Part shown: in pieces, positions 17,690-26,438 of the stretch
Layout of the letters: every line of letters begins with the position of its first letter
Numbering within the stretch: the first letter of the stretch is position 1
NCBI GenBank assembly: GCA_025055175.1
Contig: JANWYT010000023.1
Span: 186,001 to 250,000 of the forward strand
Length of the DNA stretch: 64,000 bases
Direction of reading: 5' to 3'
From: Anaerolineae bacterium
Lineage (GTDB): Bacteria; Chloroflexota; Anaerolineae; Aggregatilineales; Phototrophicaceae
Notes under the pieces: model-generated
What the model was told of the DNA's origin: nothing
The model's input: the letters and a program-made list of their open reading frames with translations, nothing else
Database searches by the model: none
Program-made: the position numbers and the translations under genes

Positions 17690-17695
17690 ATTATA
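17690..17695 (-). promoter_or_regulatory. -10 element upstream of elp3
   Basis: TATAATG on the minus strand, 50 bases before the elp3 start, in the 148-bp divergent region shared with the site-2 protease gene. The -35 is weak. Confidence 0.4.
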
Positions 17696-17751
17696 GGCCA
17701 GAATGCGGGAATTTTCCTGCTGGTGCTTATGTGGCGCAAATATTGGCCTGC

Positions 17752-17757
17752 TACAAT
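17752..17757 (+). promoter_or_regulatory. -10 element upstream of the site-2 protease
   Basis: TACAATGGGCCG on the plus strand, 32 bases before ATG 17789. The same ACAATGGGCCG string occurs upstream of asnS at 39635. Confidence 0.35.
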
Positions 17758-17788
17758 GGGCCGTGTCAACAATTCGGGAGGTCTTGCC

Positions 17789-18496
17789 ATGCTGCTGCTT
17801 GGCTCACTATCGTTTGAAACCCTCATCATGGTCGTCATCATCATGCTGTTCAGCATGGGATTGCACGAGTACGGCCACGCGCTGATGGCCAACTGGTGGG
17901 GCGATCCCACGCCGCGCAGCATGGGCCGCCTGACGCCGAACCCGCTGGTGCACATCAACTGGCTGGGCTTCGCCATGTTCGTGCTGATTGGCTTCGGCAT
18001 CCTGGGGTCTGTGCCTGTTCAGCCGCGCTACATGCGCGATCCACGCTGGGGAGCATTCTGGACGGCCTTCGCCGGACCGTTGATGAACTTGGCTGTGGCG
18101 GTCGCGGCTGCCATCCTCTTCCGCGTTGCCGTCAACATCGAAATCCTGCCGCCGCTGTTCACGCAGTTCATCTTCCTGACGATCTTCTTCAACCTGCTGT
18201 TGTTCCTGTTCAACCTGCTGCCCTTCTTCCCGATCGACGGCTGGCGCATGGCCCTAGCCCTGCTGCCGGGGGTCTGGCTGCGCCGCGAACAGATTCCTGC
18301 TTTCGTGCGCTTCAACATGCCGCCGCTGTCGCGCTTCCTGCAAAACCCGGCCTACAAGTGGCAGGACTGGGCGCAGATCAGCCAAGCTGTCCTGTTCGTG
18401 CTGATTATGATGAGCTTCGTGCTGCCCAGCTTCAACGTGCTGGGGGCGCTCATCAGCGGCCCACTGCGCGGCCTGATGGCCTTCCTGACAGGCTGA
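17789..18496 (+). CDS. Site-2 protease family (M50) intramembrane metalloprotease
   Basis: A 235-residue polytopic membrane protein. The zinc motif HEYGH sits in the first helix (about 26-30) and the third ligand in FPIDGWRM near residue 150, the arrangement of M50 rhomboid-unrelated site-2 proteases. There is no PDZ or CBS domain, so it belongs to the minimal group. Start ATG 17789 has GGGAGG seven bases upstream. The next gene starts six bases after its stop, suggesting an operon with the HD-domain protein. The substrate is unknown; such enzymes often cleave anti-sigma factors. Confidence 0.9.
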   Translation: MLLLGSLSFETLIMVVIIMLFSMGLHEYGHALMANWWGDPTPRSMGRLTPNPLVHINWLGFAMFVLIGFGILGSVPVQPRYMRDPRWGAFWTAFAGPLMNLAVAVAAAILFRVAVNIEILPPLFTQFIFLTIFFNLLLFLFNLLPFFPIDGWRMALALLPGVWLRREQIPAFVRFNMPPLSRFLQNPAYKWQDWAQISQAVLFVLIMMSFVLPSFNVLGALISGPLRGLMAFLTG

Positions 18497-18502
18497 GCGC
18501 GC

Positions 18503-19051
18503 ATGGCCACCGGCTTTGGTGTGCGCCTGCGACAGGGGGTGCGCGCCCTGCTGGCCGACCTGCGTCCTCTAGACGAGGAACTGGCAGCTCGCACCCTGGA
18601 CGCAGTCCAACTGGCCCTGTTCCGCCGCATGACGCGCAGCGAACAGCTCCACAGCCTGAACGTGCTGCGCGACGTGCTGGCCCAAGCGGCCGAGACGCCG
18701 CGCGACTTAGCCCAAGCGGCCCTGCTGCACGACGTAGGCAAGACGCTCTGCCCGCTGAGCGTGGCCCAGCGCAGCTTGGCCGTCGTCATCGCCACGCTGT
18801 GGCCTGCCCTGGATCGGCGCTGGCGCGGCGCTGATCCACAGGCGGCCTTAGAACAGCTTAGCACGTTACCCTGGTGGCGCGTCGGCTCAGTGGTGCGCTA
18901 CCATCATCCCGCCTGGGGCGCCCAGTTGGCGCAATCTGCAGGACTGAGCGCGCGCGCCTTGTGGCTGATCGCTCACCACGCCGAAGCCATCGACGACCAT
19001 CCACACGCCGCCCTACTGCGCCGCTTGCAGCAAGCCGACGATCGCAATTAG
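18503..19051 (+). CDS. HD-domain protein
   Basis: A 182-residue helical protein with a metal-binding HD signature: QLHSLNVLRDV supplies the first histidine, LLHDVGK the HD pair, and a later RYHHPAWG and AHHAE may supply further ligands. Spacing is typical of small HD phosphohydrolases rather than HD-GYP cyclic-di-GMP hydrolases. The substrate is not predictable. It lies six bases after the site-2 protease gene. Confidence 0.82.
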   Translation: MATGFGVRLRQGVRALLADLRPLDEELAARTLDAVQLALFRRMTRSEQLHSLNVLRDVLAQAAETPRDLAQAALLHDVGKTLCPLSVAQRSLAVVIATLWPALDRRWRGADPQAALEQLSTLPWWRVGSVVRYHHPAWGAQLAQSAGLSARALWLIAHHAEAIDDHPHAALLRRLQQADDRN

Positions 19052-19096
19052 AATAGCGACTCCGTTGGTGAAGATTCTTTTTTGAGGAATGACCCC

Positions 19097-20110
19097 ATGC
19101 CTACGCTCAAAGTCGCCATCCTGGGCCTGAATCGTCTGGGTGCTTCGGTGGGGCTGGCGTTGCGGCGCTACAGTCGTGGCGAAGCCAAGCATCAGTTTGA
19201 AGTCATCGGCCACGACTACAGCGCCGAGGTGGAGCGCCAAGCGCGCGAGCTGGGAGCGATCGCCCGCGCCGAGCGGGGCATAGAGGAGGCAGTGCGCGGA
19301 GCTGATGTTGTCGTCCTGGCCCTGGGCTATGAAGACTTGCGCGACGCTTATCGTCGCCTGGCCTCGGCCATGCGCAGCGGCGGCGTCGTGCTAGACTGCG
19401 CCCCGCTCAAGGCCAAGAGCCAATCGTGGGCCAGCAAGCACCTCCAGCCCGACCAGCACTGGATTGGCTTCAGCCCCATGTTCAACCCCAAGCGCATGTT
19501 CGACGCAGGCCAAACCCTCGAAGCCGCGCGCGAAGACGACTTCGACCAGGGCGCTGTCGTCATCACGCCCACCGCCGCCAGCCTGCGCGAAGCCGTCGAT
19601 CTGGCCAGCAACTTCGCCCTGGTGCTGGGGGGCAGGCCGCGCTTCCTCGATCCTGAAGAACACGACGCCTTGCTGGCCTACAGCGCCGCCCTGCCCGACC
19701 TGCTGGGAGTGGCTCTGTTCGCCAGCTTGCGCGCCCAGGTGTCCTGGGAAGAAGACGGCCAGTGGCTCACGCCGCCCAGCTTCGGGGCGCTGACGCGCGT
19801 CTTAAAAGAGACGCACCCCGACGGCCTGCGCGACGCCTGGCTGGGCAACCGCGACGCCTTGCTGCGGGCCATCGACGGCCTGCTCGACCAACTTCACGAG
19901 GTGCGTGAACGCCTGGAAGCCTACGACCAAGACGCCATCGAAGCTTGGGTGGTGCGCGCCTCTGACGACTACGCCACCTGGGTCAACCGCCGCCACCGCG
20001 CCGATTGGGACCATCCCCAGCCTGTGCCGAAGCTCAGCGACGGCGGCTTCGTCACCATGCTCTTCGGCAGCAAGTTGGCCGAGCGCTTCAGCAAGAAGGG
20101 CGGACGGTGA
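19097..20110 (+). CDS. Prephenate dehydrogenase-like Rossmann protein lacking catalytic histidines
   Basis: A 337-residue protein with a TyrA-like layout: an N-terminal NAD(P) fold (ILGLNRLGAS, where the middle glycine of GxGxxG is Asn) and a helical dimer domain. The TyrA GGHPM position reads GFSPM and the conserved LPH of the helical domain reads LPD, so the two histidines used by TyrA are not evident. It may be a divergent oxidoreductase with another substrate. ATG 19097 has GAGGA eight bases upstream. Its stop overlaps the GTG start of the lipoprotein gene (GTGA). Confidence 0.72.
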   Translation: MPTLKVAILGLNRLGASVGLALRRYSRGEAKHQFEVIGHDYSAEVERQARELGAIARAERGIEEAVRGADVVVLALGYEDLRDAYRRLASAMRSGGVVLDCAPLKAKSQSWASKHLQPDQHWIGFSPMFNPKRMFDAGQTLEAAREDDFDQGAVVITPTAASLREAVDLASNFALVLGGRPRFLDPEEHDALLAYSAALPDLLGVALFASLRAQVSWEEDGQWLTPPSFGALTRVLKETHPDGLRDAWLGNRDALLRAIDGLLDQLHEVRERLEAYDQDAIEAWVVRASDDYATWVNRRHRADWDHPQPVPKLSDGGFVTMLFGSKLAERFSKKGGR

Positions 20111-21099
20111 GACGCTGGGCAGGTGCGCTGCTGCTAGCCCTGATGGGCGCTCTGGTTGGCTGCCAAGCAGCGGCGGTCGCCATCATCCCCACCAGCCTGC
20201 CCACCCAAACGCAGACCTTCACCCCATCGCCCACCCGCACCCCATCGCTGAACGTCACGCCTACGCCTGCCCCAACCCGCCCGCCGCAACAAGGCCAGGG
20301 CGCACCCACGCCACTGCTGGGCGCGCCGCGCCCCAGGCCTGCCTTCAACGCTCCCACGCCTACTCGGCCCTTCAACCCCAACGCGCCGCGCATTGAGTTC
20401 TTCACCAGCGATCCGTTAGCCGTGCCGCCCGGCGGACAAGTGACCTTGTTCTGGTCGGTGCGCGGCACGAGCAGCGCCGTCATCTACCGCCTAGACGAGC
20501 AGGGGCGACGCAGCCAGGTGTACAACGTGGCCACCGACGGCAACTTGCCCATCCAGACGCGCAGCAGCGAACGCGGCGAACTGGCCTTTGTGCTGGTGGC
20601 CGGCGAAGGCGACTCTCAGGTTGAGCAGCGCCTGAGCGTGCCGCTGCGTTGCCCTCTGAGCTGGTTCTTCAACCCCGCGCCCGAAGAATGCCCACTAGAC
20701 GCCGCCGCAGAACAAACGATCATCGACCAAACATTTGAGCGCGGGCGCATGATCTTCCCACGCCAGCGCGGCATTATTTATGTGTTATTCAACGATGGGC
20801 GCACGCCGGCCTGGTTGGCCGTCGAAGATCGCTACGATCCGCGCATTCATCCTGAACGCGATGAGAACGCACCACCCACCTTCATCCAGCCGCTGCGCGA
20901 ATTAGGCCTGGTGTGGCGCAGCGACGACACCATTCGCAACCGTCTGGGCCTGGGCTTGGCAGAAGCCGTCAGCTTTAGTGGCTTCGTCCAAGAAGCCCCC
21001 AGCGGCAACCGCCTGAGCATTTACCTCAGCGGCGCAAGCGGCGAAGTGCTGCATCTACTGCCCGGCGGCAATCAGTGGCTCATCATCCGCCCTCCCTGA
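20107..21099 (+). CDS. Putative lipoprotein with Thr/Pro linker
   Basis: A 330-residue exported protein starting at GTG 20107. A short basic N-terminus and hydrophobic helix end in the lipobox LVGC. A Thr/Pro-rich linker of about 70 residues is followed by an Ig-like domain (about 100-180, PPGGQVTLFWSV) and a C-terminal domain of about 150 residues with two cysteines (RCPLSWFF, EECPLD). No enzyme motif is visible. It overlaps the upstream dehydrogenase-like gene by four bases and is 16 bases from the next gene. Confidence 0.8.
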   Translation: MRRWAGALLLALMGALVGCQAAAVAIIPTSLPTQTQTFTPSPTRTPSLNVTPTPAPTRPPQQGQGAPTPLLGAPRPRPAFNAPTPTRPFNPNAPRIEFFTSDPLAVPPGGQVTLFWSVRGTSSAVIYRLDEQGRRSQVYNVATDGNLPIQTRSSERGELAFVLVAGEGDSQVEQRLSVPLRCPLSWFFNPAPEECPLDAAAEQTIIDQTFERGRMIFPRQRGIIYVLFNDGRTPAWLAVEDRYDPRIHPERDENAPPTFIQPLRELGLVWRSDDTIRNRLGLGLAEAVSFSGFVQEAPSGNRLSIYLSGASGEVLHLLPGGNQWLIIRPP

Positions 21100-21115
21100 A
21101 AGAGAGACCCCACGC

Positions 21116-21907
21116 ATGGCGATTGACTTCATCATCGGCTACGACTGCGTCCCCAAGCGCGTCCTGACCGACGCAGGCATTCAAGAGCGCCTCAAGGCCA
21201 ACGAACGCGCTCAGCTCATCATCCGCCTCTACCGCGAAGCCGGCGACGACCGTCCCCCCAGCCAGATGGGCTTCGAGCTGACGCACCGCACCCCACAAGG
21301 CGAGACCACCGAACTGATCGTCGTGCAAAACCTGCTGGACATGGCCCAGCCCCTGACCGAACACGCTCACCACTGCCAGGGTTGCCCCGCCAATCGCAAC
21401 AACCACGCCTACGGCTGCATGGGCTTCATCCAATACCCCATCAGTGGGCAGGCCGAACGCTGGCTGCTCAACCAACTGCCTACCCAACGCGAGGCGCTGG
21501 TCTACTTGCTGCTCAAACAAGGCATCGACGACTTCGCCTACGATGGCCAAACCATCCTGCCGTTGCGCCTCAACGACGTCTACTTCGAGGAGCGCGTACC
21601 AGCCTTGCGCCGACTAGGCGAATTCGACATCAACGCCAACCAGGTCTTTGAGATGATCTTCGGCGTGGGCGACGTTCAGCCCAACCACGCTGCTATCCTG
21701 CTGCTGTTCTTCAACGCCATCGAACGCGACTTGCAAGCCGACGAGATTATGAACCTGCACCCTGCCCCCGCAGATGCTGACGAGCGCTTCCCTTTTTTGC
21801 ATCAACCCATGCCCCAAGACGACGCCACCACCGCCGAACTGAAGGATTTCTTCCATGCGTTGTATCTGGCCTGGCGGCTAGGCGTGGCCCTGAAGGTCGA
21901 AGCTTAA
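21116..21907 (+). CDS. Unknown protein with a Cys/His cluster
   Basis: A 263-residue soluble protein not recognised as any known family. Its distinctive feature is HHCQGCPANRNNHAYGC at about residues 85-101, with three cysteines and three histidines that could bind zinc or an iron-sulfur cluster. A rubredoxin- or zinc-ribbon-like pair is possible, but a second CxxC is absent. The rest is helical and acidic, and begins with IIGYDCVPK, which holds another cysteine. It ends the site-2 protease/HD/dehydrogenase/lipoprotein gene run. Confidence 0.8.
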   Translation: MAIDFIIGYDCVPKRVLTDAGIQERLKANERAQLIIRLYREAGDDRPPSQMGFELTHRTPQGETTELIVVQNLLDMAQPLTEHAHHCQGCPANRNNHAYGCMGFIQYPISGQAERWLLNQLPTQREALVYLLLKQGIDDFAYDGQTILPLRLNDVYFEERVPALRRLGEFDINANQVFEMIFGVGDVQPNHAAILLLFFNAIERDLQADEIMNLHPAPADADERFPFLHQPMPQDDATTAELKDFFHALYLAWRLGVALKVEA

Positions 21908-22106
21908 AAGTTACTCATTGACTATTCATGTTTTGTTTAGTATCCTGAGGTCCGCAAACGTTTGCTTACCTGCATAAATAGAACGTTAGTCATGTTGCGT
22001 CATGACGATAGTCAGGCTTAATTCTCCAGCAAACCTTAACGCAAAAACAAGCGTGTTTGCCTTTAGAATGGTCGTAATTGCAGCAGAGGCGTAAAGGAAA
22101 ATCGTC

Positions 22107-22481
22107 ATGCCGCGCATCCTCTATATTGAAGACAATCCGCTCAACATGAAGCTGGTGCGCAAGTTGCTCGCGGACATGGGCTATGGCATCATTGAAGCCA
22201 GCGATGGCGAATACGGCATTCGGCAAGCACTGACGGCTTCCCCTGATTTAATCCTCATGGACATCAACTTGCCCGACGTCGACGGCCTGACGATCACCCA
22301 AAGGCTCAAGAGCGACCCGCACTTGCGTCACATCCCCGTGATCGCCCTGACGGCCAACAACATGCACGGAGACCGCGAACAGTGCCTGGCTGCTGGCTGC
22401 GACGCTTATTTGGCCAAGCCTGTCTCGCGTCTGGAGCTGCGCAACGTCTTGGAACGCTTCCTGCGCGGGGCGCGCAGCTAG
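22107..22481 (+). CDS. Stand-alone response-regulator receiver
   Basis: A 124-residue CheY-like receiver without an output domain. Acidic pocket IEDN, phospho-acceptor LMDINLP (Asp at about residue 51), switch threonine ALTAN and lysine AKPVS are all present, so it should be phosphorylatable. It resembles DivK-type single-domain receivers, which act through protein contacts. AAGGAAA lies before ATG 22107. TAGAATG at 22064 is a possible -10. Its stop overlaps the stop of the convergent PBP gene (CTAG). Confidence 0.93.
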   Translation: MPRILYIEDNPLNMKLVRKLLADMGYGIIEASDGEYGIRQALTASPDLILMDINLPDVDGLTITQRLKSDPHLRHIPVIALTANNMHGDREQCLAAGCDAYLAKPVSRLELRNVLERFLRGARS

Positions 22482-24670
22482 GGCAGCTCTTCATCTCGGA
22501 AGAAGTAGTACTCCATGATCTCGCGGGTGATGGGGGCGGCAACAGCTGAACCATCGCCCGCATTCTCCACCAGCACCCCGACGACGATCTGCGGCTCGTC
22601 GCGCGGCGCCCAAGCCATGAACCAGGAGTGCGGCGACGCTCCGAGGCCAGGCGCTTGAGCCGTGCCAGTCTTGCCGCACACGCCAATCTGTTGGAGGATG
22701 GAGCGGCGGAAGATGTGCGAGGCCGTGCCATAAGTCGCCGTCGTCACGTCGCATAGGCCCTTTTGCACTAGGGCCATTACGTCGGCGCGCACGCCGAACT
22801 GGCTCGTGGCGTCGGGCTGGGCCACGCGCTCACGCTGATCCAGCAGGCCCGTCTCGCGCACCAGCAGCGGCCTATAGAGCGTGCCGCCGTTGGCGACGGC
22901 GCCGTACATGCGCGTCATCTGCAACGGCGTCACCTCGACTTCGCCCTGGCCAATGGCCATCGACACAGCATGAGAGAACGTCCAGGGGACGCCGCGATTC
23001 ACGCGAATCCAATCTGGATCGGGGATTGTGCCGCCGCTCTCGCCTATGCTGCGAATGCCAGTGGGCGCGCCCAGGCCCATGCGCCGCGCATAACTGGGCA
23101 ACAGGAAAGGATCAACCCGATCTAGGGCTAGGCCCGTCTGGTAGAAGAAGGGGTTGCAAGAGTTGGTGAGGGCGCTGGCGATGGTCATACGCCCATGACC
23201 GCCAGCTAACCAGTCGAAGCGCCTATCGCGGCCCTCTTGCCAGACGCCGGTGCAGACGTAGCTGTAATCCAGCGGGTAGACGCCGCTGTCGGCCACGGCC
23301 ACCGCGTCGATGACTTTCATGATAGAGCCAGACGGATAAATGCCCTGGGCTGCGCGGTTGAGCAGCGGATTAGCGGGGTCTTCCGCCAGAGCTTGCAGCA
23401 CCAAGTCAGCGGCCTGGCGGCCAATAGCAGGGAAGGGGTTGAGCGCGTTGCCTTCATAAGTCGGGAAGCTGACCATCGCCAGCACTTCCCCCGTGTTCAC
23501 GTCCAGCACCACCGCCGCCCCACCGCGCGAAGTCTTGGCCCAGCCATCGGCAGCCTGCTGATACCAACGGTTGAAGACGCGCTGGATGAAGGCCTGCAAA
23601 TCGGCGTCAATCGTCAACCACAGCGACTTGGGGATGATGGATTGCGCTTCGGCTAGGACGCGCAAGCGCTTGCCATTAGGCGCAATCAAGCTCAGGCGTC
23701 CGCCGGGCTGGCCGCGCAGCACAGCGTCCCAACTGGCTTCAATGCCGCTGCGCCCCAGGATCGTCTCTTGGTTAAAGCCAATGCGCACCAAATCAGGAAT
23801 TTCCTCGTTGGATGGGTAGCCCACGTTGCCCAGGATATGCGGCATGAGCGTCCCCTGCGGATATTGGCGGATGGCGCGCTGGCTGAAGCTAGCGCCGCAC
23901 AAGCGCGTGAGCGTCTCTTGGTGCGTTACATAATCCTGCGGCTCTAGCGTGGCCACGTTGACCACCCAATTGGCTTTGGCGGAGCTTAGGCGAGCCATGA
24001 TCTGTTCTTGAGGACGCTTGCTGGCTTCCGTAAGGGCTTGCAAGCAAGCAGCCATGTCGGCCACATCTTCAGCGATCAAGCTGACATCCACGACTACGCC
24101 GTTCTGATCGGCTAAGATCACGCCGTCCCGATCGTAGATATTGGCGCGGCGCGGCACGCTAGCTTCAAAGCGCAGCGTCGCCCCGTTGCCCATCTCTGCA
24201 AAGATGTCGCCCATCGACCAGGCCACGCGCCAGGCGCTGCTGTTGCGATCCCAGATGAGGCGCATGACGCGCTGGCGGTCTTCAAATTGGCCCAGGATAA
24301 TGGTCTGAAAGCGCACATCGTAGCTCAGCACCACCACCCGATCCGACTCACGAGCCAGGCTGAGCGGCTGGTAGCCGAACGACTCTAGAGTAATGAGATT
24401 CTGCGCGTCTTCGTAGAGCCTCTGGAACTGCTCGTAAGGGGTGGCTTCTTGGCTGGCAAAGCTGATGAGGCTGTGCATAGTGGCAAAGTCTTGGCGCTGC
24501 CAGGCATCCAGGAAGGTGATGGCTGCGCGCTGCGCTTCCTCCAGGTTGATGGCAGCCGTCGGACTGGGGGCGAGCGTGGGCAAGATGGGCGCGCTCCTGG
24601 GAGCGTTGCCGCACGCGCTCAGCAGGATCAGCAGAAGCCAGAAAGTGCGTCGGAGCATAGGGCAGTCCAT
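22478..24670 (-). CDS. Penicillin-binding protein 2 type, lipoprotein with NTF2-like domain
   Basis: A 730-residue transpeptidase. The N-terminus has a signal with a lipobox-like LLSAC (Cys about residue 20), so it is probably lipid-anchored. Residues 45-165 look like the MecA_N/NTF2-like domain of PBP2a-type enzymes. A dimerisation domain and then a complete transpeptidase domain follow: SGSIMK (SxxK), NSCN (SxN) and GKTGTA. It cross-links peptidoglycan outside the membrane. The domain order matches low-affinity PBPs, but beta-lactam affinity cannot be inferred. MLRRTF at 24658 is an alternative start giving a cleaner signal peptide. Confidence 0.92.
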   Translation of the reverse strand: MDCPMLRRTFWLLLILLSACGNAPRSAPILPTLAPSPTAAINLEEAQRAAITFLDAWQRQDFATMHSLISFASQEATPYEQFQRLYEDAQNLITLESFGYQPLSLARESDRVVVLSYDVRFQTIILGQFEDRQRVMRLIWDRNSSAWRVAWSMGDIFAEMGNGATLRFEASVPRRANIYDRDGVILADQNGVVVDVSLIAEDVADMAACLQALTEASKRPQEQIMARLSSAKANWVVNVATLEPQDYVTHQETLTRLCGASFSQRAIRQYPQGTLMPHILGNVGYPSNEEIPDLVRIGFNQETILGRSGIEASWDAVLRGQPGGRLSLIAPNGKRLRVLAEAQSIIPKSLWLTIDADLQAFIQRVFNRWYQQAADGWAKTSRGGAAVVLDVNTGEVLAMVSFPTYEGNALNPFPAIGRQAADLVLQALAEDPANPLLNRAAQGIYPSGSIMKVIDAVAVADSGVYPLDYSYVCTGVWQEGRDRRFDWLAGGHGRMTIASALTNSCNPFFYQTGLALDRVDPFLLPSYARRMGLGAPTGIRSIGESGGTIPDPDWIRVNRGVPWTFSHAVSMAIGQGEVEVTPLQMTRMYGAVANGGTLYRPLLVRETGLLDQRERVAQPDATSQFGVRADVMALVQKGLCDVTTATYGTASHIFRRSILQQIGVCGKTGTAQAPGLGASPHSWFMAWAPRDEPQIVVGVLVENAGDGSAVAAPITREIMEYYFFRDEELP

Positions 24671-24705
24671 GAGAAAACAGCCGAGAGTGGCGCAAGGCTA
24701 ACCCC

Positions 24706-24711
24706 ATTGTA
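24706..24711 (-). promoter_or_regulatory. -10 element upstream of the PBP gene
   Basis: TACAATGGGG on the minus strand, about 36 bases before the annotated start. No clear -35. Confidence 0.3.
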
Positions 24712-24727
24712 GCAGAGCCTGCGTCAA

Positions 24728-24758
24728 CTCTCCTCTCCCTCCCCCTAAGCGAGGAGAG
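24728..24758. repeat. Intergenic inverted repeat
   Basis: CTCTCCTC (24728-24735) and GAGGAGAG (24751-24758) around a 15-base C-rich loop, between the downstream end of the opp gene group and the PBP gene. It could act as a transcription terminator for the minus-strand opp unit or be a dispersed repeat. Confidence 0.45.
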
Positions 24759-24799
24759 ACGGGTGCGAGCGCCACGCGCCTATCCTGCTCAGGATACGC

Positions 24800-25402
24800 T
24801 CAGCGGCTGAAGAGCGTCATGGCCTCCAGTATAATTGGCAGGGCGAAGTGCGCGGGCCAGGGCGTGGCGTCCTGGGCTAGGCGGCCGAACAGATAGAGAG
24901 GCGTTTGCTGGCCGAGGGCCGTCTCTAGTGTGGGCAAGAACGGACTCTCGCCTGGCACGAGCCAAGTCGTCATCTGGAAGTCTTCCTCTTGGGGGAAGCC
25001 TTCATAAAAGTCGGGCATGGGCTGGGGCGCGCTGCGCTGCCCCGCCCCCCAGAAGGGCGCTACGCGCGGCCAGAGCGGCTGGCCCGACACGCTCAGGCAG
25101 GCCAGCAGCTGGCCATCGTCCCAAGCAGCGTAGTGAATGGTCTCAATCAGGCCACCGATGCGCACCTCGCCCCGCCAGCCCAGACTATCGGATTGCCAGC
25201 TCAGCAAGCGCAAGATTGGCCCCTGAGCCGATCCCCAGCGCAGGGCCAGCAAAGATGGGGGAACGCTGAAGCTCAGCAGGCCCTGCGGGCCTTCAGCGCG
25301 CACGCATTCACCATGTTCAGCCTGCGCCCACAGGGCAGACTGAGCATAGCGCGGAACGCTCCAACGATCTTGCGCGAGCTGGGTGCTGCGCTCATCGTCC
25401 AT
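24800..25402 (-). CDS. Hypothetical protein downstream of oppF
   Basis: A 200-residue protein rich in Trp, Leu and Pro, with no signal peptide and no motif I recognise. Its secondary structure looks mainly beta. It starts seven bases after the oppF stop, so it is probably co-transcribed with the transporter ATPases, but nothing ties it functionally to transport. Confidence 0.65.
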   Translation of the reverse strand: MDDERSTQLAQDRWSVPRYAQSALWAQAEHGECVRAEGPQGLLSFSVPPSLLALRWGSAQGPILRLLSWQSDSLGWRGEVRIGGLIETIHYAAWDDGQLLACLSVSGQPLWPRVAPFWGAGQRSAPQPMPDFYEGFPQEEDFQMTTWLVPGESPFLPTLETALGQQTPLYLFGRLAQDATPWPAHFALPIILEAMTLFSR

Positions 25403-25409
25403 GCACGAC

Positions 25410-26438
25410 TCAGGGCGTCACGCGGTGACAGGCCACCCAATGGCCTTGCCCTATCTCAACCAGTTCAGGGTCTGGGTCGCGGTAGCACAGGCTAAACGAG
25501 ACGGGACAACGCGTGTTGAAGTTGCAGCCGCGCGGCGGGTTGGCCGGGCTGGGGATGTCACCCTTGACGATGATACGCTGGCGGCGCTGCCTGCTGTTGG
25601 GGTGCTGCGGCACAGCCGAGAGCAGGGCCTGGGTATAGGGGTGCTGCGGGTTGTCGTAGACCTCATCGGTCGGCCCCATCTCCACGATCTTGCCCAGGTA
25701 CATGACCGCTACGCGATTGCAGATATGGCGCACCATGCTCAGGTCGTGCGCGATGAACAGGTAGGTCAGGCCAAGCTCTTGTTGCAAATCCTCCAGCAGG
25801 TTGACCACCTGAGCCTGGATGGACACGTCTAACGCCGAGATAGGTTCATCGCAGACGATGAACTTGGGCTGCAAGGCTAGAGCGCGAGCGATGCCAATGC
25901 GCTGGCGCTGGCCGCCGCTGAATTCGTGGGGATAGCGATTAATGAAGTACGGATTCAGGCCCACGCGCTGCATGAGCTGTTCCACGTAGCCCTGGCGCTC
26001 TTTCTTATCAGGATACAGGCCGTGAATTTGCAGCGGCTCGCTGATGATGTTGCCGACCGTCATGCGCGGGTTGAGGCTGGCGAAAGGGTCTTGGAAGATG
26101 ATCTGCATTTGCTTGCGCATTTGGCGCATGTCGCCAGGGCTGAGCTTGGTCAGATCGCGGCCTTCAAATTCCACCACGCCTTCGGTCGGCTTGTAAAGCT
26201 GGAGGATGGTGCGCCCCGTAGTGCTTTTGCCACAGCCGCTCTCGCCCACTAGGCCCAGGGTCTCGCCACGATACACGTCAAAATCCAGGCCATCGACGGC
26301 GCGCACGGCGCCCACTTGGCGCTGGATGATGAAACCAGCGTAGATAGGGAAGTATTTCTTCAGGCCGCGCACCCTCAGGATGACATCGTTGTGGTCGACG
26401 GCGCGCTTGGCTTTGACGACGGGTTCAGCGAGACTCAC
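25410..26438 (-). CDS. oppF: Oligopeptide/dipeptide ABC transporter ATPase (OppF type)
   Basis: A 342-residue ABC ATPase with Walker [11 protein letters not shown]-loop (IFQDP), signature EFSGGQRQR, Walker B VCDEP and H-loop AHD. The C-terminal extension typical of peptide transporters carries CNFNTRCP and further cysteines, like the iron-sulfur-binding tail described for some DppD/OppF proteins. Its start overlaps the oppD stop by four bases. No permease or solute-binding protein is in the window. Confidence 0.92.
   Translation of the reverse strand: MSLAEPVVKAKRAVDHNDVILRVRGLKKYFPIYAGFIIQRQVGAVRAVDGLDFDVYRGETLGLVGESGCGKSTTGRTILQLYKPTEGVVEFEGRDLTKLSPGDMRQMRKQMQIIFQDPFASLNPRMTVGNIISEPLQIHGLYPDKKERQGYVEQLMQRVGLNPYFINRYPHEFSGGQRQRIGIARALALQPKFIVCDEPISALDVSIQAQVVNLLEDLQQELGLTYLFIAHDLSMVRHICNRVAVMYLGKIVEMGPTDEVYDNPQHPYTQALLSAVPQHPNSRQRRQRIIVKGDIPSPANPPRGCNFNTRCPVSFSLCYRDPDPELVEIGQGHWVACHRVTP

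Noticed and set aside
17573-17788. Longer N-terminus for the site-2 protease and longer elp3 (to 18000)
   Set aside because: Both extensions run through the divergent promoter region or the opposite gene; motif positions and ribosome binding sites support the shorter forms.
21998-22007. CGTCATGACG palindrome before the receiver gene
   Set aside because: Only ten bases, no second copy seen, and distance to the gene gives no clear regulatory meaning.
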